This document shows, one piece after another, positions 59,801-64,000 of a stretch of DNA of 64,000 nucleotides; position 1 is the stretch's first letter; every line of letters starts with the position of its first letter. Source of the DNA: Apophysomyces variabilis (Eukaryota; Mucoromycota; Mucoromycetes; Mucorales; Mucoraceae); assembly GCA_002749535.1 (NCBI GenBank), contig MZZL01000085.1, positions 84,967 to 148,966 of the forward strand, read 5' to 3'. The translations under genes and the position numbers were made by a program. Below the pieces are notes generated by a model. That model saw nothing but the letters and a program-made list of their open reading frames with translations, was not told the DNA's origin and searched no databases.

Positions 59801-60960
59801 TACAAGAAGCTGTAGAAATTGTGAAGCAATGTAGTGAGTGTCAAAAGTTCAACATTGCTAAAAAGGGTTATCATCCGCTAAGACCCATCCGTTCAACTAT
59901 TCCAGGCGACCATTGGGCCATAGATCTGGCAGGCCTATTTACAACGTCTTTAACTGGAAATCATTACATATTGATCATGGTGGATATATACACACGCTTC
60001 TGCATCTTACGTCCCATCGCAAATAAACAGTCAGACACCATCGTCAAAGCATTGGTGCAAGTATTCTGCGATTTCAGATTACCTAAGATAATACAATCCG
60101 ATAATGGTGGTGAATTCATCAACGGGTTAATGAGCAAGTTTGCTGATGCCGCTGGATTTGATCATCGCCTTGTATGCCCTTATCACCTAAAAGCGAATGG
60201 TGCAGCCGAAAGGTGGGTAAGTACGTCAATTCGTACAATCAAAAAGAGCTTAAAAGGAGCCACAAAAGAGTGGGATATATACGTGCCAAGTAGTCAACTG
60301 GCAATGAACGTAAAAATATCAAAACGTCATAACTCTGCACCCTTCTCTTTAATGTTCACAAGAAAGTTGAATGAGTTCAAAGATTACCGAATGGAGGAGC
60401 CAGCTCCAGTAATGAGTGTAGAAGAACTCTGTGAAAAGGTAAAGCATATGGCGGACGTTGTGTTCCCAGCCATTGCTGAAAGAACAAAAGCGGTCATAGA
60501 TGTGCAAAAAGGCAACTTCGATAAAAGGCATGTCCTTGTACAATTTCCTAAGAATAGCCACGTGATGATTAAGGCGTTACAACCGGGAAAATTAGATCCT
60601 CTTTATGAAGGACCATATACGGTTGACAGATTAAACGCTGGTGGTGCTTACACATTAAGAAATGAAAAAGGGGAATTGCTTCCAAGAGACTATTCTCCAG
60701 AAGCGCTAAAATTAATCTCTCAGGATGAAATCGTTCCTATAGAAGAAATCTATGAGGTTGAAGCTATTGTAGCTCATAAAAAGGTAAATGGTGAATACCT
60801 ATATAAAGTACGCTGGAAGGGTTACAAAGAAGCAGATGACACTTGGGAACCTGCAAAGAATTTTACAGACCTACGGATAATTTCTGCATACTGGGAACGC
60901 ATTGCAGAGAAGCCTGATAATGATATAAAGTTGACTCATAAAAGAAGGAGCAATAATTAG
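56859..60960 (+). pseudogene. Gypsy-B copy 2 gag (C-terminal part) and pol, few lesions
   Basis: This continues gag from 48272. A zinc motif (CTYC...GHRC) lies near 57516-57556. The protease is DTGADF near 57828. RT resumes in the +1 frame after a one-G insertion near 58520; MDD is near 58783. RNase H MDASNVG near 59226, HHCC finger HFGAEA...CSECQ near 59738-59840, integrase DHWAID near 59910, SDNGGEF near 60100, NGAAERW near 60195, and chromodomain YKVRWKGY...DDTWEPA near 60800-60855. The last 740 codons (58738-60960) are open. Stops: TAA near 56995, TGA near 57811 (probable Arg) and TGA near 58687 (MF-stop-GCPF, probable Arg). Confidence 0.9.
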
Positions 60961-61051
60961 GAAAAGGTCATAAACAAAAGAACAAGAAAACTCAAGTAAC
61001 CCACAGATATAAATATGAACTCTGAACGGCTCTTAGCCTGGAGGGGGGTAA

Positions 61052-61278
61052 TGTAGTATTCTGATAAAGTGTATTAAGGTAGATTCATAAGCCATATCCT
61101 TTACATACATCAATTGGACTTGTTTCAGATGTATGATCTCCGTTACAAAAGATTTATTCTTTAATCGTTAGACATGGGTTCTTAGTTTATAATCCTTCTT
61201 TCAGGAATAAACACCAGTCTCAACGTATTCTCTTGTTTGAGTCTCTGTGTCTGATCTATTATCCATCTTAATACAACA
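61052..61278 (+). repeat. Gypsy-B copy 2 3' LTR
   Basis: 227 bp, preceded by GGAGGGGGGTAA (61040-61051) and followed by CAGAG. Confidence 0.92.
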
Positions 61279-61283
61279 CAGAG

Positions 61284-61405
61284 TATCCTAGTATCTCAAA
61301 TTATAATAATCCTTAAGTAAATGTCTGGCTGATACAGGTTCTTATCTGTGGATATAGTGCTAATAATATGATAAACTCATATAAAGATCGTTTATATAAT
61401 GTTTT
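61284..61405 (+). repeat. Gypsy-G-like LTR, continuation of 47036-47423
   Basis: It is an inverted match to about 61783-61905, so these two blocks form a hairpin-like pair around an unresolved 377-bp stretch. The true end of this LTR was not located. Confidence 0.65.
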
Positions 61406-61782
61406 ATCAGATAAGAAAAAAGAGACAAGCAATATATGTAAGACTCAATGTAGGATCATCTTTATTCAAATAAAAACATTACTCTTTTATACTAAAATAT
61501 CTGTGGGTCTAGATGGATAGGACTGTGATTATAGACTGTGCTTTGTATTAAGTTGTTTGTAATTGCCTTCTATAATAGAGAGACTTCTCTGTAGCAAATC
61601 ATAGAAGCTTGGCATTGTTCATTGTATTAAGGAACTAAGTTAAGATTGCTTAATCCCATATTATATAAGTCTATGTTTAAAGTCTATTTTCCCTATTTAG
61701 ACATTATTGGAGTAGTGAGAGTATCTATTATAGCTGCCATATTTGACATAACATAAGTATCATACATACTTTTTCCACTAAG
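61406..61782. other. Unresolved LTR-like stretch
   Basis: No gene. On the minus strand TGTTATGTC (near 61757) to TCTTACA (near 61438) has LTR-like ends, but no matching target duplication was found. Confidence 0.35.
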
Positions 61783-62289
61783 TCTAAACGATCTTTATAT
61801 GAGTTTATCATACCATCAGCACTACATCTACAGATAAGAACCTGCATCAGCCAGATATCTACTTAAGAATTGTTATAATCTGAGATATTAGGACACTCTG
61901 CTATGATCTTAAGGTACCCCGGCATATTTTATCTTATGATTGTGCAACAAGACAATTACGATGACGACGATCTTAGCAATAGACACAGTGATTAATAAGC
62001 ATCCCTGATTCATGCATTAGATGACCGCTATTCAGACTCAGCTATATGACAGCTTCTCTGACAAAAGATGAATAATCATTCATTGTCATCAATCTACTAT
62101 AAACAGTCAGTGCTTACGCATCTTCTGATTACTAAGACATTTAACTAAGCATGCAAAGGGTATAAATACTGCTGGTAAACAATTGTAATCAAGACATCTT
62201 TTTCACTTTTGAATAAACCTCCGCCAAGAGTCTCAAAGTATTTACTGCCATTTTCTCTTACTAATTCTTCAATAGCTATGGATACAACA
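61783..62289 (-). repeat. Gypsy-G 3' LTR, end uncertain
   Basis: On the minus strand it starts TGTTGTATCC at 62289, directly after the purine tract GTAGGGGGTAA (62300-62290). Its far end is not clear; similarity to the plus copy stops at 61783. Confidence 0.7.
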
Positions 62290-62361
62290 TTACCCCCTAC
62301 TAGGTTGAAACAACTGATTGGTAGAAGCACTTGTAAGTAGCATAGCAACTACTGAACGGCG

Positions 62362-62405
62362 TTGTCAATAAAAACCCTTTTGAAAAAACCCAGTGGGAAA
62401 AAAGT
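62362..62405 (-). other. Conserved non-coding box in the Gypsy-G 3' UTR
   Basis: On the minus strand: TTTTTTCCCACTGGGTTTTT, then a variable spacer, then GGGTTTTTATTGAC. Same box as in Gypsy-C and Gypsy-D. Confidence 0.6.
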
Positions 62406-62449
62406 AGGAAAAAGACTTGCCTAAGTGTGTCTGCATTTAGAAGACCTCG

Positions 62450-63564
62450 TTGGAACTTGGGTCTGTTTGCGCTTAACGTTTATATTCCATCTTTGCCAAT
62501 ATTTATCAATTAATGATAAATCATTAAAAGTGTTTAGGAGGTTCCTAAGTGTCATCTTCCTCAGTGTAATTCTTCCATTGTACTCTGTAAAGGTAGCTGC
62601 CATTTTTACCTTTGTAATTCAGTATAGCTTGAACTTTATAAACATTGTCTGATGATATCATTGAGTCTTAAGAAATTATCTTAATATGTGAAGGAAGAAT
62701 ATTATGGGCGAGCAGTGCACCTGTTTCATTTACTAGCACATAGCTGCCTCCTTTGTTCTTGCCATATACTATGAATGGCCCTTCATAGTAATAGTCCATT
62801 TTAAATTTGCAGGATATGTTTTTGATCATGACTTTGCTACTAATAGGAAATTGGATGATGTGATGGTCATCTGTGAATTTGCCTTGTTGGGCTGCCTGTA
62901 TTGCCTCAGTGTATTTGCATATAGCTGATATGACAATGTCCTCCATTTCCTTAAGGCATTTATGGAGTGCCTTTGTATCTTTAGAGTTCAAAGAGGCGTC
63001 ACCAGTTTCAACTTCCCTGTGATCCATCAGCACGTTAGGTTTTCTTGCAAACATGAGTGCAAAGGGCTGTGTCTTGTGCAGCTTGGCATGTTTTGTATTG
63101 ATGGCCAGTTGCGCACTAAGTACATAAAGATCCCAATCCCGTTTTGCTCCTTGAAGGCGTTTGACCACTACTTCTTTGGTTATATGAACCCATTTTTCTG
63201 CTATGCCGTTAGCATGTGGGTGATAAGGTATAACCAGTCTGTGATTGATCCCTGAATGCTTGACAAGCAATGAACAAATTTTATTAACAAACTCAGTACC
63301 ATTGTCAGACTGTAAGACTTTGGGAAAGCTGTAGTCGCAAAAGACATGAATNCATTGTCAGACTGTAAGACTTTGGGAAAGCTGTAGTCGCAAAAGACAT
63401 GAATGAGTTATTTGGCAATTGTGAGTGCAGTTTTGTCAGGTATCGCTTATAAAATACAAAAGCAAGTAAATATGTCAACCATGACTAAGATATAATTATT
63501 ACCATTGTTGCTGGTAATGTTTAAATCACCCAGGTCAATTGCCCAGTAATCTTCAGGTGCATTA
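62450..63564 (-). pseudogene. Gypsy-G integrase and chromodomain (partial, broken)
   Basis: Minus strand. The integrase catalytic part is legible: DYWAID near 63540, SDNGTEF near 63305 and NGIAEKW near 63200, then a GPF module near 62785 (YYEGPF) and a chromodomain near 62605-62540 where the Trp of DDTWEP is a stop (TAG). The 200-aa stretch 63270-62668 is open. The 52-bp duplication around the N at 63352 breaks the frame artificially. The upstream part is cut off at 63565 by CACTA-3. Confidence 0.8.
63300..63404. other. 52-bp exact duplication around an N (assembly join)
   Basis: 63300-63351 and 63353-63404 read identical and flank the single N at 63352. This pattern fits two contig ends that overlap but were joined without merging. 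Confidence 0.85.
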
Positions 63565-63897
63565 CACTGCAGTTGAAAGGACGTTTTACCCTGGGTAAAA
63601 TCTGGGTAAAACGTCAAATATTACCCACATTTTACTCACATTTTACCCACATTTTACCCAGTGGGTAAAACTTTTGAGAAGTGGGTGAAACGTACCTTTT
63701 ACCCACATTTTACCAACGTTTTACCCACCTTCTATACCGTTATTAATTGGATAAAACAGTATGTGTCAGACGTAATTACATTAATGCTATTGGACTAAGT
63801 TGTATGCATTTAACAACTAACATTAGAATTCTATTCGACCATATTCTTTTCTTTAAGCTCTTTTATTAGATTAACTTGCTTATAACAATACATACTA
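63565..63897 (-). mobile_element. CACTA-3: terminus of a CACTA-1-type element
   Basis: The tip CACTGCAGTTGAAAGG matches CACTA-1 (14 of 16 bases with its left tip). The inner part (63730-63897) aligns with the reversed right subterminal region of CACTA-1, including GGATAAA, TGTCAGA and TTTCTTTAA blocks. The repeats next to the tip differ: TTTTACCCA/TGGGTAAAA replaces TTCCACC/GGTGGAA. It inserted in Gypsy-G integrase sequence after TTA (63562-63564). Its other end is outside the window. Confidence 0.8.
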
Positions 63898-64000
63898 CAC
63901 TGCAGTTGAAAGGACGTTTTACCCTGGGTAAAATCTGGGTAAAACGTCAAATATTACCCACATTTTACTCACATTTTACCCACGTTTTACCCAGTGGGTA
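63898..64000. mobile_element. Second CACTA-3-type terminus nested in the first
   Basis: 103 bp nearly identical to 63565-63667, with one mismatch in my reading, beginning CACTGCAGTTGAAAGG after ACTA. It interrupts the CACTA-3 subterminal region where the CACTA-1 counterpart continues ATTGGAG, so it is a separate insertion of the same family. The window ends inside it. Confidence 0.7.

Larger units (their letters stand above)
47424..61278 (+). mobile_element. Gypsy-B copy 2: chromovirus carrying Gypsy-F and hAT-1
   Basis: 227-bp LTRs at 47424-47650 and 61052-61278, flanked by CAGAG (47419-47423 and 61279-61283). Removing Gypsy-F with its duplication (8586 bp, a multiple of three) restores gag in frame. 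The remaining lesions are few: a TAA near 56995, TGA near 57811, a one-base insertion near 58520 and TGA near 58687. Confidence 0.93.

Noticed and set aside
63570..63730. Telomere-like array (TTTTACCC/GGGTAAAA)
   Set aside because: Units occur in both orientations, are irregularly spaced and lie inside CACTG-type transposon ends; it is not a TTAGGG-type tandem array.

Overview
This window is a stack of transposable elements, and I found no convincing host gene in it. The DNA is AT-rich. The intact genes have very short introns (44-89 nt, GT...AG), the LTR elements are mostly chromodomain Ty3/gypsy retrotransposons (chromoviruses), and the DNA transposons are fungal-type Tnp2 (CACTA/EnSpm) and hAT elements. 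This fits a fungus, probably early-diverging (Mucoromycota-like); the organism is an inference. Two single-N positions (87 and 63352) sit beside exact duplications and look like uncollapsed contig joins.

Layout. Nest 1 (1-46174): Gypsy-A (+, 88-9298) lies in the 3' LTR of Gypsy-B copy 1 (-, 9299-14431), which lies in an old Gypsy-C copy (14432-44828 in pieces). The same old copy also holds CACTA-2 (14871-20385, TSD TTA) and a younger Gypsy-C (+, 21068-44589, TSD TTATC). The younger Gypsy-C is split by Gypsy-D (-, 24452-36527, TSD ACGCT/ATGCT), which is split by Gypsy-E (+, 29731-35566, TSD ATAAG). It is also split by CACTA-1 (38215-43857, TSD TAT). From 44829 to 46174 the old Gypsy-C is flanked by a decayed CACTA-2-like relic and solo LTRs. 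Nest 2 (47036-61405): a Gypsy-G-like LTR holds Gypsy-B copy 2 (+, 47424-61278, TSD CAGAG), which holds Gypsy-F (+, 48273-56853, TSD GCACC), which holds hAT-1 (53103-56606, TSD ACAATAAC). Nest 3 (61783-64000): Gypsy-G (-) is interrupted by CACTA-3, itself interrupted by another copy of the same family. Family letters are mine.

State of the genes. Two DNA transposons appear intact. CACTA-1 encodes a four-exon Tnp2 transposase of 958 aa and, on the opposite strand, a four-exon coiled-coil protein of 253 aa. hAT-1 encodes a nine-exon transposase of 673 aa. The gypsy elements are mostly decayed by transitions: CGA to TGA, CAA to TAA, TGG to TAG/TGA. Gypsy-D, Gypsy-F and Gypsy-B copy 2 are the least damaged.

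Main leads: the convergent second gene of CACTA-1 and its fast-changing subterminal palindromes; a T6-T8 tract just after the 5' LTR of five chromovirus families where a tRNA primer site is expected; a conserved non-coding box near the 3' end of three gypsy families; and transition-only decay of every repeat compared.
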